Source of the DNA: CBDCGS01 sp965216915
GTDB lineage: Bacteria; Pseudomonadota; Alphaproteobacteria; UBA828
DNA: 64,000 nucleotides
Direction: 5' to 3'
Assembly: GCA_965216915.1 (NCBI GenBank)
Contig: CBDCGS010000010.1
Coordinates: forward strand, 124,001 to 188,000
This document shows positions 8,987 through 17,723 of this stretch, one piece after another (within the stretch, counting starts at the first letter, position 1; the number at the start of each line of letters is the position of its first letter). A program made the translations under genes and the position numbers. The notes under the pieces were generated by a model. The model made no database searches and was not told where the DNA came from. It was given only the letters and a program-made list of their open reading frames with translations.

Positions 8987-9046
8987 TTCTCGCGGGGACC
9001 TGCGTTTCATGGTATGACACCCGGCGGTTCGGAACGCCGAGGAGCC

Positions 9047-10579
9047 ATGGCGGACATCGTCGATAGTCTGGAAGTGAAACGCGACGAGGCGCGGCGCGGC
9101 GGCGGCGAGACGCGCATCGCGCGTCAGCACAAAAAGGGCAAGCTGACCGCGCGCGAGCGCCTGGAGCTGCTGCTCGATGACGGCTCCTTCGAGGAGTACG
9201 ACATGTTCGTCGAGCACCGCTGCGGCGATTTCGGCATGGCCGATCAGCGTGTGCCCGGCGACGGCGTGGTGACCGGCCGCGGCACGATCAATGGCAGGCT
9301 GGTGCTGGTCTTCAGCCAGGACTTCACGGTGTTCGGCGGCTCGCTGAGCGAGGCGCATGCCGAGAAGATCTGCAAGATCATGGATCAGGCGATGAAGATC
9401 GGCGCGCCGGTGATCGGGCTCAATGATTCCGGCGGCGCGCGCATTCACGAGGGGGTGGCGTCGCTGGCGGGCTATGCCGAGGTGTTTCAGCGCAACGTGC
9501 TGGCCTCGGGCGTGGTGCCGCAGATCTCGCTCGTCATGGGCCCGTGCGCGGGCGGGGCGGTCTACTCGCCGGCGATGACCGACTTCATCTTCATGGTCGA
9601 GGACAGCGCCTACATGTTCGTGACCGGGCCCGACGTCGTGAAGACCGTCACGCACGAGGTCGTCAGCCACGAGGAGCTGGGCGGCGCCGCCTCGCACACG
9701 GGGCGCTCGGGCGTTGCAGACCTCGCCTTCGCCAACGACATCGAGGCGATCGCGGAGACGCGCCGCTTCATCGATTTTCTGCCGGCCAACAACCGCGAGA
9801 CCCCGCCGCGCTGGCCGACTTCGGACCCCGTGTCGCGCACCGCGCCCGCGCTCGATACGCTGATCCCGGCCAATCCCAACAAGCCCTACGACATGACCGA
9901 GCTGATCGAGGCGGTGGTCGACGAGGGCGATTTCTTCGAGGTGAAGCGCGCCTACGCGGGCAACATCATCACGGGCTTCGGCCGGATCGACGGATCGACG
10001 GTCGGCATCATCGCCAATCAGCCGATGGTGCTCGCGGGCTGCCTCGACATCGCCTCGTCGCGTAAGGCCGGCCGCTTCGTGCGCTTCTGCGACTGTTTCA
10101 ACATCCCGATCCTCACCTTCGTCGACGTGCCCGGGTTCCTGCCCGGCACCGACCAGGAATATAACGGCATCATCACGCACGGCTCGAAGCTGCTGTTCGC
10201 CTACGCCGAGGCGACGGTGCCCAAGGTCACGGTGATCACGCGCAAGGCCTATGGCGGCGCCTACGACGTGATGAGCTCGAAGCACCTGCGGGGCGATGTG
10301 AACTATGCCTGGCCGACCGCGGAGATCGCGGTGATGGGGCCGAAGGGCGCGGTCGAGATTATCTTCCGCGAGGAGCTCGACGATCCGGCCGCGATCGAGG
10401 CGCGCACCGAGGCCTATCGCGAGAAGTTCGCCAACCCCTATGTGGCGGCGCAGCGCGGCTTCATCGACGATGTGATCCGCCCGCACAACACGCGGTTCCG
10501 CGTGGCGCGGGCCTTCGAGACGCTGCGCAACAAGACCTTGGAGAACCCGTGGAAGAAGCACGGCAACATTCCGCTCTAA
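9047..10579 (+). CDS. pccB: Propionyl-CoA carboxylase beta chain (carboxyltransferase)
   Basis: Protein of 510 aa, the normal PccB length. It has the N-terminal KGKLTARERLELLLD, the acyl-CoA site GLNDSGGARIHEG (124-136), GPCAGGAVYSPAMTDF, and the biotin-side motif RKAYGGAYDVMSSKHL in the second half. With PccA it carboxylates propionyl-CoA to methylmalonyl-CoA. The start at 9047 is chosen by homology. An in-frame ATG at 9014 would add 11 unconserved residues. pccA follows by 22 bp. Confidence 0.95.
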   Translation: MADIVDSLEVKRDEARRGGGETRIARQHKKGKLTARERLELLLDDGSFEEYDMFVEHRCGDFGMADQRVPGDGVVTGRGTINGRLVLVFSQDFTVFGGSLSEAHAEKICKIMDQAMKIGAPVIGLNDSGGARIHEGVASLAGYAEVFQRNVLASGVVPQISLVMGPCAGGAVYSPAMTDFIFMVEDSAYMFVTGPDVVKTVTHEVVSHEELGGAASHTGRSGVADLAFANDIEAIAETRRFIDFLPANNRETPPRWPTSDPVSRTAPALDTLIPANPNKPYDMTELIEAVVDEGDFFEVKRAYAGNIITGFGRIDGSTVGIIANQPMVLAGCLDIASSRKAGRFVRFCDCFNIPILTFVDVPGFLPGTDQEYNGIITHGSKLLFAYAEATVPKVTVITRKAYGGAYDVMSSKHLRGDVNYAWPTAEIAVMGPKGAVEIIFREELDDPAAIEARTEAYREKFANPYVAAQRGFIDDVIRPHNTRFRVARAFETLRNKTLENPWKKHGNIPL

Positions 10580-10601
10580 GGCGGCCTGGGAGCGCGGGCG
10601 C

Positions 10602-12596
10602 ATGATCGCGCGCATCCTCATCGCCAACCGCGGCGAGATCGCGTGCCGCGTGATCCGAAGCGCCCGCGCGCTCGGCATCGAGACGGTCGCCGTCTACTCC
10701 GAGGCCGATGCCGGCGCACGTCACACCCAGATGGCGGATCGGGCGATCGCGATTGGGCCGGCGCCCGCCGCCGAGAGCTATCTCGATATCGAGAGGATCC
10801 TCGCCGCGGTCAGCGAGAGCGGCGCCGACGCGGTGCATCCGGGCTACGGCTTTCTTTCGGAGAATGCCGGGTTCGCCGAGGCGCTGAGTGCGGCGGGCGT
10901 CACCTTCATCGGGCCGCCGCCCGCGGCCATCGCATCGATGGGCGACAAGCTCGAGGCGCGGCGCATCGCCGAGGCCGCGGGCGTCAGCGTGATCCCGGGA
11001 ACCGAGGATGCGGTCGCCGATGTCGAGGCGGCCGCCGCGGCCGCGCGCGAGATCGGCTATCCGGTGATGATCAAGGCGGCGGCCGGTGGCGGCGGCAAGG
11101 GCATGCGGCTCGCGCGCTCCGAGGACGAGCTGCGCGAAGGCGTGCAATCCGCGGTCAACGAGGCGACGGCGGCCTTCGGCGACGGGCGCGTGTTCGTCGA
11201 GCGCTTCATCGAGACCCCGCGCCACATCGAGATCCAGATCCTCGCCGACGGTGCGGGCAACGTGATCCACCTCGGCGAGCGCGAATGCTCGGTGCAGCGG
11301 CGCCACCAGAAGGTGATCGAGGAGGCGCCGAGCCCTCTTCTGGATGAGGCGACGCGTGAGACGATGGGCGCGCAGGCCTGCGCGCTCGCCAAGGCGGTCG
11401 GCTATCGCTCGGCCGGCACGGTGGAGTTCGTCGCGGATCAAGAGCGCAACTTCTATTTCCTTGAGATGAACACGCGTTTGCAGGTGGAGCACCCGGTGAC
11501 CGAGATGGTCACGGGCCTCGATCTCGTCGCGGAACAGATCCGTGTCGCAGCCGGAGAGCCGCTCTCGCTCGACCAGTCGCAGGTCACGCGCGACGGTTGG
11601 GCCATCGAATGCCGGATCTACGCCGAGGATCCGCGCCGCGGGTTCCTTCCCTCGATCGGGCGGCTCGTGCGCCACAGGCCGCCGGCGGCCTCGGACCAGG
11701 TGCGCACCGACACCGGCGTCGTCGAGGGCTCGGAGATCACCATGTTCTACGACCCGATGGTGGCGAAGCTGATCACGCACGGGGCGGACCGCGCCGCGGC
11801 CATCGAGGCGATGCGCGACGCCTTGGATCGTTACGAGATCCGCGGCATCGCGAACAATATCGGCTTCTTGAGCGCGATCATGCGGAACCAACGGTTCGCG
11901 AGCGGCGCGCTGACGACCGGTTTCATCGAGGAGGAGTTCGGGGGCGGCTTCGACGGCATGCCGCTCACCCTGGACGCGCTCGGCATCGTCGTGCCGGTGG
12001 CGGCGACGCTGCATCATCGGCTCGTGGAGCGGGCGGCACGGGTCTCCGGGCGCCTCGCGTCCGCGGGTGACAACGGGCGCGACGGCCAGCGCGAGTGGGT
12101 CGTCGTGTTGGACGACGGCGACCACCCGGTGCGTCTCGCCAATGGCGCCGGTGCCGTGGAGGTGACCTACGACAACCGCGTGCATGCGGTCGAAACCGAT
12201 TGGGCGCCGCAGGACAGCCTGTTCGAGGGCACGATCGACGGCCGCCCGGTGGTCGTCCAGGTGGAGCGCCGGGGGGTGTCGATGGCGCTCCGCTGGCGCG
12301 GCGTCGAGACGGCTGCCACCGTTCGGACGCCGCGTGCGGCGACGCTTGCCGCGCGCATGCCGGTCAAGGAGCCGCCCGATCGCTCTCGCCAGCTGCTTTC
12401 GCCGATGCCGGGCCTCGTCGTCGCGATCCCGGTCGCGGTCGGCGACACGGTGACGGCCGGCCAACCGCTCGCCGTGGTCGACGCGATGAAGATGGAGAAC
12501 GTGCTGCGCGCCGAGCGCGACGGGCGGGTCGGCAAGGTCTGTGCCGCGGTTGGCGACAGCGTGATGGTCGACCAGGTGATCCTCGAGTTCGACTGA
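10602..12596 (+). CDS. pccA: Propionyl-CoA carboxylase alpha chain (biotin carboxylase + BCCP)
   Basis: Protein of 664 aa. The biotin carboxylase domain covers about 1-450, with ATP-grasp loop KAAAGGGGKGMR (158-169), ERECSVQRRHQK and EMNTRLQVEHPVTE. A linker/BT domain covers 460-590. A C-terminal biotinyl domain has AMKMEN, the biotinylated residue being Lys630. Together with PccB it is a complete acyl-CoA carboxylase. Propionyl-CoA is favoured over 3-methylcrotonyl-CoA by the neighbouring PccB sequence. No methylmalonyl-CoA mutase is in the window. Confidence 0.94.
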   Translation: MIARILIANRGEIACRVIRSARALGIETVAVYSEADAGARHTQMADRAIAIGPAPAAESYLDIERILAAVSESGADAVHPGYGFLSENAGFAEALSAAGVTFIGPPPAAIASMGDKLEARRIAEAAGVSVIPGTEDAVADVEAAAAAAREIGYPVMIKAAAGGGGKGMRLARSEDELREGVQSAVNEATAAFGDGRVFVERFIETPRHIEIQILADGAGNVIHLGERECSVQRRHQKVIEEAPSPLLDEATRETMGAQACALAKAVGYRSAGTVEFVADQERNFYFLEMNTRLQVEHPVTEMVTGLDLVAEQIRVAAGEPLSLDQSQVTRDGWAIECRIYAEDPRRGFLPSIGRLVRHRPPAASDQVRTDTGVVEGSEITMFYDPMVAKLITHGADRAAAIEAMRDALDRYEIRGIANNIGFLSAIMRNQRFASGALTTGFIEEEFGGGFDGMPLTLDALGIVVPVAATLHHRLVERAARVSGRLASAGDNGRDGQREWVVVLDDGDHPVRLANGAGAVEVTYDNRVHAVETDWAPQDSLFEGTIDGRPVVVQVERRGVSMALRWRGVETAATVRTPRAATLAARMPVKEPPDRSRQLLSPMPGLVVAIPVAVGDTVTAGQPLAVVDAMKMENVLRAERDGRVGKVCAAVGDSVMVDQVILEFD

Positions 12597-12650
12597 GGGT
12601 GATGACCCGGGGCGGCGCGGTCGGTCTGCTCGGTCCGCATCACGGGCCGC

Positions 12651-12896
12651 GTGCAGGGTGTCTGGTTCCGCGGTTGGACGGTGGACGAGGCGCGCGCCCG
12701 CGGGCTCGACGGCTGGGTGCGCAACCGCCGCGACGGCTCCGTCGAGGCTCTCTTCGCGGGGCCGCCCGCGTCGGTCGCCGACATGATCAACGCCTGCCGC
12801 ATCGGCCCGCCGTCCGCGGAGGTCGCGACCGTCGAGGTCGGCGAGAGGGCCGCGGATCCCGGCGCGACCGGGTTTCATCAGGCGCCGACGGTGTAG
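12651..12896 (+). CDS. acyP: Acylphosphatase, N-terminus apparently frameshifted
   Basis: The readable product from GTG 12651 is 81 aa. It starts with VQGVWFRGWTVDEARARG, the acylphosphatase loop with the catalytic Arg, and continues through the Asn of GWVRNRRDGSVEA. The missing first strand is present in the same frame just upstream (codons for VRITGR at 12633-12650), but no start codon precedes it before TGA 12603. An ATG at 12602, five bases after pccA, is in another frame. A one-base shift between about 12605 and 12632 would join the two into a normal protein of about 97 aa. It is either a broken gene, a sequence error or an unusual start. Confidence 0.7.
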   Translation: MQGVWFRGWTVDEARARGLDGWVRNRRDGSVEALFAGPPASVADMINACRIGPPSAEVATVEVGERAADPGATGFHQAPTV

Positions 12897-12982
12897 GGAC
12901 CGAATCGCGCGCCACCGTTTCGCCCAGATCTCCGCTATCATGCCTAAGACATAAGGCCGAACGACAGGGGAGGCACGAGACC

Positions 12983-14167
12983 ATGGGAGCGCGCAGCCGG
13001 ACGGTGTCGATCCGTTTCCCCATTTCACGGCTTGCCGCCATCCTTGTGCTTTCGATCACTTGCGTCCTCGGTGGGGCGGGCGCCGCCTTGGCGCAGGATA
13101 AGCCGAGCATGTTCTCGGCCGCGTTCGAGCAATGGGATCCAGCGGCGGAGAAATGGTATGCCGTCGAGATCGCGCTTCCCGAGGGCCTGGGGCCGCTCGT
13201 GTTCGGGCGTGTGTCAATCCACCCCTATTTCGGCGAGTACCAGCGCGCGATCGCGATTCGCGACGTGTTCGAGGTGATGGATATCCACATTGATATCGGC
13301 GGCGCCCGCGAGATCCACGTGGCCTACGCACGCGATGCCGCAACCGGCAACCCACTGCTCCGACTCGCCGACCGTTGGGGCTCGGTGTGGATCGATCTCG
13401 CTCTCGGATGTGGGGCCGATAGCTGGAAGCCAACCCAGATCAAACCGGCGAGCCTGCGGTGCGATCGCTTTCCCGTGGCACCGGCGACCCTCTGGGAGAC
13501 GCTCGGGACGATCTCCGTGCCCGACTGGATCCAGCCGATCTTCACGCGCCGCGCCAGAGGCGAGCCCGAGCCTGAGCCCTTCGAGTTCCTCGGGCCGAGC
13601 ACCAAACGCTACCGTTCGGATGGGGTGGCTGGTCGAACCGACCTCAGGTCGGCGACGGAGGCTGGGGTCGGAGAAGATGCGTCGGGAGATTGGCTGCGCG
13701 GGGGGTCTTACGCCAACGGCGTGATCCGGCGTTTGGAAGATGGCGAGACGGCGGTCATCGGGCTGCGCCCGATCGCGAACCAGCGGCGATTCAGCGACGG
13801 CGATCCGATCTGGGACACCATCATCGAGGCCGAACCCTACACCGAGCTCGGCGAGATGAGCGCGCGCAGCCGTCTCACCTCCGAAGGCGAGTTCGAGGTC
13901 ACGCGGCGTGGAAACATGATCCTGATCGAGGGGATCGTGATCAACACCTGGGTCGACCGCTACTCGTGGGACAAGATCGCCGAATACGACATTCCGGGCT
14001 TCGGCAAGCTGCGGGGCGCCGATTTCAAGGAGCTGGAGGAGGCCGGCCTGGCGGCGCCCTTCAATATGGTCTCGCGGTGGGCCCGCCGCGTCACGGGCCA
14101 CATCGAGATCGGTCGAGACGGTCGGCTGGGTGAGCCCCAGATGGAGTGGGGCGACGTCATGGAGTAG
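12983..14167 (+). CDS. Exported protein of unknown function
   Basis: Protein of 394 aa with a clear Sec signal peptide (about 1-37, cleavage after ALA before QDKPS) and no later membrane segment. The mature part is rich in Trp, Tyr and acidic residues. I do not recognise a domain. The start at 12983 has AGGGGAGG at 12966-12973. It stands 86 bp after the acylphosphatase and 108 bp before an exported glycine-zipper protein, at the beginning of a stretch of envelope genes. A periplasmic location is inferred. Confidence 0.75.
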   Translation: MGARSRTVSIRFPISRLAAILVLSITCVLGGAGAALAQDKPSMFSAAFEQWDPAAEKWYAVEIALPEGLGPLVFGRVSIHPYFGEYQRAIAIRDVFEVMDIHIDIGGAREIHVAYARDAATGNPLLRLADRWGSVWIDLALGCGADSWKPTQIKPASLRCDRFPVAPATLWETLGTISVPDWIQPIFTRRARGEPEPEPFEFLGPSTKRYRSDGVAGRTDLRSATEAGVGEDASGDWLRGGSYANGVIRRLEDGETAVIGLRPIANQRRFSDGDPIWDTIIEAEPYTELGEMSARSRLTSEGEFEVTRRGNMILIEGIVINTWVDRYSWDKIAEYDIPGFGKLRGADFKELEEAGLAAPFNMVSRWARRVTGHIEIGRDGRLGEPQMEWGDVME

Positions 14168-14275
14168 GGGCGGCGGGGTCCCCGCCGGCCGGCGCATCCG
14201 AATTTCCGAACCGTTAAGGAATCGGTGCTTAGGTCATAATGCGAGCCGGAGCATGGCCAGAAAGGCGAGAGATCG

Positions 14276-14914
14276 ATGAAACCGCGTGCCAGCCTCACCC
14301 GCCTGATAGCGGTCCTTGCGTTCATGGCCCTCTGGGTCGGCGGCGATGCGATGATCGCGGCGCATGCGGAGCCGCCGCCTTGGGCCCCGGCGCATGGCTA
14401 TCGCGCCAAGCACAAGGCCAAGCATAAGCACAAGCACAAGCACAAGCGCCGGCACAGCCACGGGCATGACTATGACCGCGCGGCGCTTGCCATCCCCGAC
14501 GTCGGGATCGATCTCGGCTCGTGCAACCGCGACATCCTGGGCGGCATCATCGGCGGCGCGGCCGGCGGCATCGTCGGTTCGCAGATCGGCCAGGGGGATG
14601 GCAACACGGTCGCCATCATCGCCGGCACCGCCATCGGCGCGCTCATCGGCGGCGCCATCGGCCGGCATATGGACGAGGTCGACCAGGCCTGCGTGGGCCA
14701 GGCCCTCGAGCAAGCGGGCACCGGCCAGCGCGTGACCTGGCACGACCCGGACCGCACGACGCACTATGCCGTGACCCCGACCAAGACCTACCAACGGGCC
14801 GACCAGCGCTATTGCCGCGAATACACCGCCGAGGCGATCGTCGGGAACGAGGTGAAGGAGGTCTACGGCACCGCGTGCCGGCAGGCCGATGGCTCCTGGC
14901 AATTGATGAACTGA
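14276..14914 (+). CDS. Exported glycine-zipper protein with Lys/His-rich tract
   Basis: Protein of 212 aa. A signal peptide covers about 1-31 (AAHA). Next is an unusual Lys/His repeat at 43-65 (KHKAKHKHKHKHK then RRHSHGHDYD). Residues 88-132 form a glycine-zipper 2TM region (GGIIGGAAGGIVGSQIG and IGALIGGAIGRHMD) as in Rick_17kDa/SlyB-type outer-membrane proteins. The C-terminal about 75 residues (WHDPDRTTHYAVTPT, YCREYT) are the domain often found after it. No lipobox Cys is seen. A structural envelope role is inferred. The tract could bind metal or anionic polymers. Confidence 0.82.
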   Translation: MKPRASLTRLIAVLAFMALWVGGDAMIAAHAEPPPWAPAHGYRAKHKAKHKHKHKHKRRHSHGHDYDRAALAIPDVGIDLGSCNRDILGGIIGGAAGGIVGSQIGQGDGNTVAIIAGTAIGALIGGAIGRHMDEVDQACVGQALEQAGTGQRVTWHDPDRTTHYAVTPTKTYQRADQRYCREYTAEAIVGNEVKEVYGTACRQADGSWQLMN

Positions 14915-14937
14915 GCGAGAGCGGCTAGACAGCAGGG

Positions 14938-15759
14938 GTGCGCGCTCAGCGGTCTCATCGGAGCGGCGATCGGGCGGCGCCGCCGGCGCCGGGCGCCTGG
15001 TGGCTCCGCGCCCTTCTTGCCGGTTGCATCGCGGCGGCGAGCCTCCTATCGCTCGCCGGTGCGGCGGCCGCCGACCATTGCATCCCGGCGCAGTTCCGCA
15101 TCGCGATCGACGTCGGCCATCATACGGAGAGCCCGGGCACCCTCAGCGCACGCGGTCGCACCGAGTTCTCCTTCAACGTCGATCTCGCAACACGGCTCGC
15201 CGCCACCCTCAAAGACCTGGGCTTCCGAGATCCCTTGATGATCGGCTTGAGCGGCGAGACGATCTCGCTGAAAGAGCGTGTCGCCCTAGCCAATGCGCAA
15301 GGCGTCGCCGCGTTTATCTCCATCCACCACGACTCGGTGAACGAGCGCTACATCAAGACCTGGCAGCACGCGGGGCGGGAGCTCGGCTATACCGACAAAT
15401 ATTCCGGCTTCTCGATCTTCTATTCGCAAGAAAACCCGCAGTGGCGGCTCAGCAAGGCGCTCGGCGCCTATGTCGGCTACGAGTTTCTCCACGCGGGCAT
15501 GGCGCCTACCCTCCATCATGCCGAGCCGATCGAGGGCGAGAATCGCGAGCTCGTGGATGCCGCGAAGGGCCTCTACCGCTGGGACGGGCTCGCCGTGGTA
15601 CGGGCGACCACGATGCCGGCGGTTCTGATCGAAGCCGGGGTGATCAAGAATCGCAACGAGGAGGTGCGCCTTGCATCGCCGCGTTACCAGCAGAAGGTCG
15701 CGCGTGCGATCGCAGGCGCGGTCGCGACGTTCTGTTCAGTCGTCACCGAGCCCGACTGA
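14938..15759 (+). CDS. Exported N-acetylmuramoyl-L-alanine amidase (Amidase_3)
   Basis: Protein of 273 aa from GTG 14938. A long N-terminal basic region and signal segment cover about 20-46, followed by an Amidase_3 zinc domain. Zinc ligands expected are His61 in IDVGHH, Glu76 in RGRTEF and His130 in FISIHHDS. The catalytic Glu is in PAVLIEAGV near the C-terminus. It cleaves the amide between N-acetylmuramic acid and the stem peptide in the periplasm. It lacks the AMIN domain of AmiC. The last 24 bp overlap the convergent caspase-like gene. Confidence 0.9.
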   Translation: MRAQRSHRSGDRAAPPAPGAWWLRALLAGCIAAASLLSLAGAAAADHCIPAQFRIAIDVGHHTESPGTLSARGRTEFSFNVDLATRLAATLKDLGFRDPLMIGLSGETISLKERVALANAQGVAAFISIHHDSVNERYIKTWQHAGRELGYTDKYSGFSIFYSQENPQWRLSKALGAYVGYEFLHAGMAPTLHHAEPIEGENRELVDAAKGLYRWDGLAVVRATTMPAVLIEAGVIKNRNEEVRLASPRYQQKVARAIAGAVATFCSVVTEPD

Positions 15760-17403
15760 GCCGCGCTGGTAAAGCTTGAGCTCGCGCACACGGTTTTTCG
15801 TGTGCTGCTCGAGGCAGCGAATGGATGCCGCAACCGCCGACGCCGATGCGAAATCGTCGTAGGTCGCGGCGCAGGCTGCGTCGCGCGCGCCGAGCCAGTT
15901 GCGCTGCGAGCGTACCAGCGTGTCCCGCGCGGACGCGTCCGAGCCGGCATAGGCCCGCGCATTGCGATACTCCTCGCCAAGCGCCGCATCGAGCGCGGCC
16001 AAGTTCGGATCGGAGCAGATGAGATACTCCTGCGGCGCCGCCGCTTTGGTGCAATCGAAGCTCGCCGGGTAGAACCGCGCGCTCGGCAGCGCGACCGCGA
16101 GCGCGGCGTAGACGAACCCGAGCGGCTGTCCGTCGTCTCGCCGCTGGACGAGAAGCCACTCGCTGTCCGCCTTGGGCGTCAGGAACTGCGTGCCAGCCGC
16201 GAGCGTCGTGCGCACCGCCGCGTTCCGTGAGGGCTCGACCCGAATGTTGGCGTTCCGCTTGAGCACCATCGGCACGCTGCGGTCGGGGTCGAGAAAGGTG
16301 ATGGCCCCGCCGGGGCTCTCCGCGTCATCGCCGTGCGCGGGACGCGCGACCGTGGGCTCGCGCGAGCGCACCGGGGCCTGCGTCTCGGCCGCGCCGAGCG
16401 TGGCGAGCCGCTTCTCGGCCAATCGCTTGAATGTGCCGTTCGGAAACGTTGCGAGATAGTCCTCGAAGTCCGTTGGGTCGTCACTGTCTCTGATCGATTC
16501 CCAGAACGAAACCTCCAGGTTGGACCGGTCGGCCGGTGGTGCGGTGGTCTGCGGCGCGGCATCGCGCTCCGCCGCGGCGGTTGCCACGCCGCGCGGCACG
16601 AACAGAAAATCGCCGCCATCGTGGCCCGCTTTGTGGATGTTGTCGTAGCGCGGAGTTTGATCCGCGTTCACCACCACGCCGTCCTTCAGCCGGTCGTAGA
16701 GGCTCTGACCGTCGAGCACGGTGGTGTTCTCGCTCAACGCTTCGAGAAACTGGACGGCGAACACGGAATGCCCGTCGCGCCCGGCATCGGCGACGGGCTC
16801 GAGCCCGCCCGAGGCGAGCAGGGTGCGCGAGCGCTTGTCGCGCATGCGCCGCAGCCATGCGTTTGGCTCCATCCCTTGCTTGAGCTTGACTTCGGAGCTC
16901 CGCGCGAGCGAGCCGGAATAGCAGCTGTCCGCCACCACGAGCACGTGGCGCGCCGAATTGGCCTTGACCGCGTCGGTGATCGTGCTGTTGCGGATCCAAC
17001 GCGCCGTGAAGGCCGGGTCGGCATCGACCGGCAGCCAATAGCCGGTCTCGGTCACCTCGTCGAGCACGCCGTGGCCGGCATAGTAGATGAGGAGGTTGTC
17101 GTTTGCCGTGAGCGTGCCGCGCAGGCGGTCCAGCTCATCGAGGATCTGATCGCGCGTCGCATCGGTGAGCAGGCTCACCTCGAAGCCGTAGCGCTCGCGC
17201 AACAGCGCGGCGACGGCCTGGGCGTCCTTCACGGCCGTCTTGAGTGGCGTGAGGTGCTCATACGCGTTGTTGCCGATCACGAGCGCGCGGTAGCGGCCGA
17301 ATTCCTCCTCGACCGAGGCCTTTGCCGCGCCCGCACAGAGCCCGAGACACAAAATCAGGGCCGGCATGACGCCGAGCCGAAATGCTCTCCCCATGCGCCG
17401 CAT
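15736..17403 (-). CDS. Exported caspase-like protease (peptidase C14) with SH3 and LprI-like domains
   Basis: Protein of 555 aa. Signal peptide about 1-29. Caspase p20-like domain about 36-270 with the Cys-His dyad His111 (YYAGHG) and Cys161 (VADSCYSG). A Ser/Pro-poor linker follows, with a segment resembling a Caspase-associated repeat (DSDDPTDFEDYLATFPNG). Then comes an SH3-like segment about 385-440 (NANIRVEPSRNAAVRTTL) and a C-terminal LprI/DUF1311-like region (YRNARAYAG, QRNWLGARDAACA). Such orthocaspase-type proteins are exported in many alphaproteobacteria and their targets are unknown. It is convergent with the amidase. Confidence 0.85.
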   Translation of the reverse strand: MRRMGRAFRLGVMPALILCLGLCAGAAKASVEEEFGRYRALVIGNNAYEHLTPLKTAVKDAQAVAALLRERYGFEVSLLTDATRDQILDELDRLRGTLTANDNLLIYYAGHGVLDEVTETGYWLPVDADPAFTARWIRNSTITDAVKANSARHVLVVADSCYSGSLARSSEVKLKQGMEPNAWLRRMRDKRSRTLLASGGLEPVADAGRDGHSVFAVQFLEALSENTTVLDGQSLYDRLKDGVVVNADQTPRYDNIHKAGHDGGDFLFVPRGVATAAAERDAAPQTTAPPADRSNLEVSFWESIRDSDDPTDFEDYLATFPNGTFKRLAEKRLATLGAAETQAPVRSREPTVARPAHGDDAESPGGAITFLDPDRSVPMVLKRNANIRVEPSRNAAVRTTLAAGTQFLTPKADSEWLLVQRRDDGQPLGFVYAALAVALPSARFYPASFDCTKAAAPQEYLICSDPNLAALDAALGEEYRNARAYAGSDASARDTLVRSQRNWLGARDAACAATYDDFASASAVAASIRCLEQHTKNRVRELKLYQRGSVGLGDD

Positions 17404-17576
17404 CGCTCGTCACGCGCCTCCCTTCGCGTGCGATCCATCCTAGCAGCCTCAGATTAACATTTGCGGCCGGCGCGGGGGCGTCCCTTGGGGTGCGCGCCCC
17501 GGCCTTTGCGCATTGTCACGGAGCGTCCGACCTGAGATCATGGAAGCAAGACCCGGCGGAGAAGGTGCCCCGAGCC

Positions 17577-17723
17577 ATGCAGTTTTTGGAGTTGTCGCCC
17601 AAAACGAAGCTGATCCTCAGATTGATCGCGGACAACGTTTTTTGGGTGTTCCTCATACTCATGATCGTTCTCGGATCGACGCTCAACACGCCGATGGTGA
17701 ACGTCGGCCTCACGGCCCGCTAG
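17577..17723 (+). CDS. Small single-span membrane peptide, possibly a permease remnant
   Basis: A 48-aa reading frame starting MQFLELSPKTKLILRLIADN with one hydrophobic segment (about 19-38, VFWVFLILMIVLGSTLN). Its sequence resembles the N-terminus of RbsC-type sugar ABC permeases, but it stops where the next helix should begin. It overlaps by 14 bp the 3' end of the gene on the other strand. The ribosome site is weak (GGAGAAGG, about 12 bases upstream). It may be a real small protein or a gene fragment. Confidence 0.4.
   Translation: MQFLELSPKTKLILRLIADNVFWVFLILMIVLGSTLNTPMVNVGLTAR

Noticed and set aside
8099..13028. Very long open frames on the minus strand opposite pccB/pccA
   Set aside because: They are antisense shadows of strongly conserved genes in GC-rich DNA; their translations are Arg/His/Asp-rich with no domain motif.
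14400..14465. Short repeats in the Lys/His region as a possible CRISPR or satellite
   Set aside because: They are 6-bp codon repeats inside a conserved exported protein, with no spacer structure.
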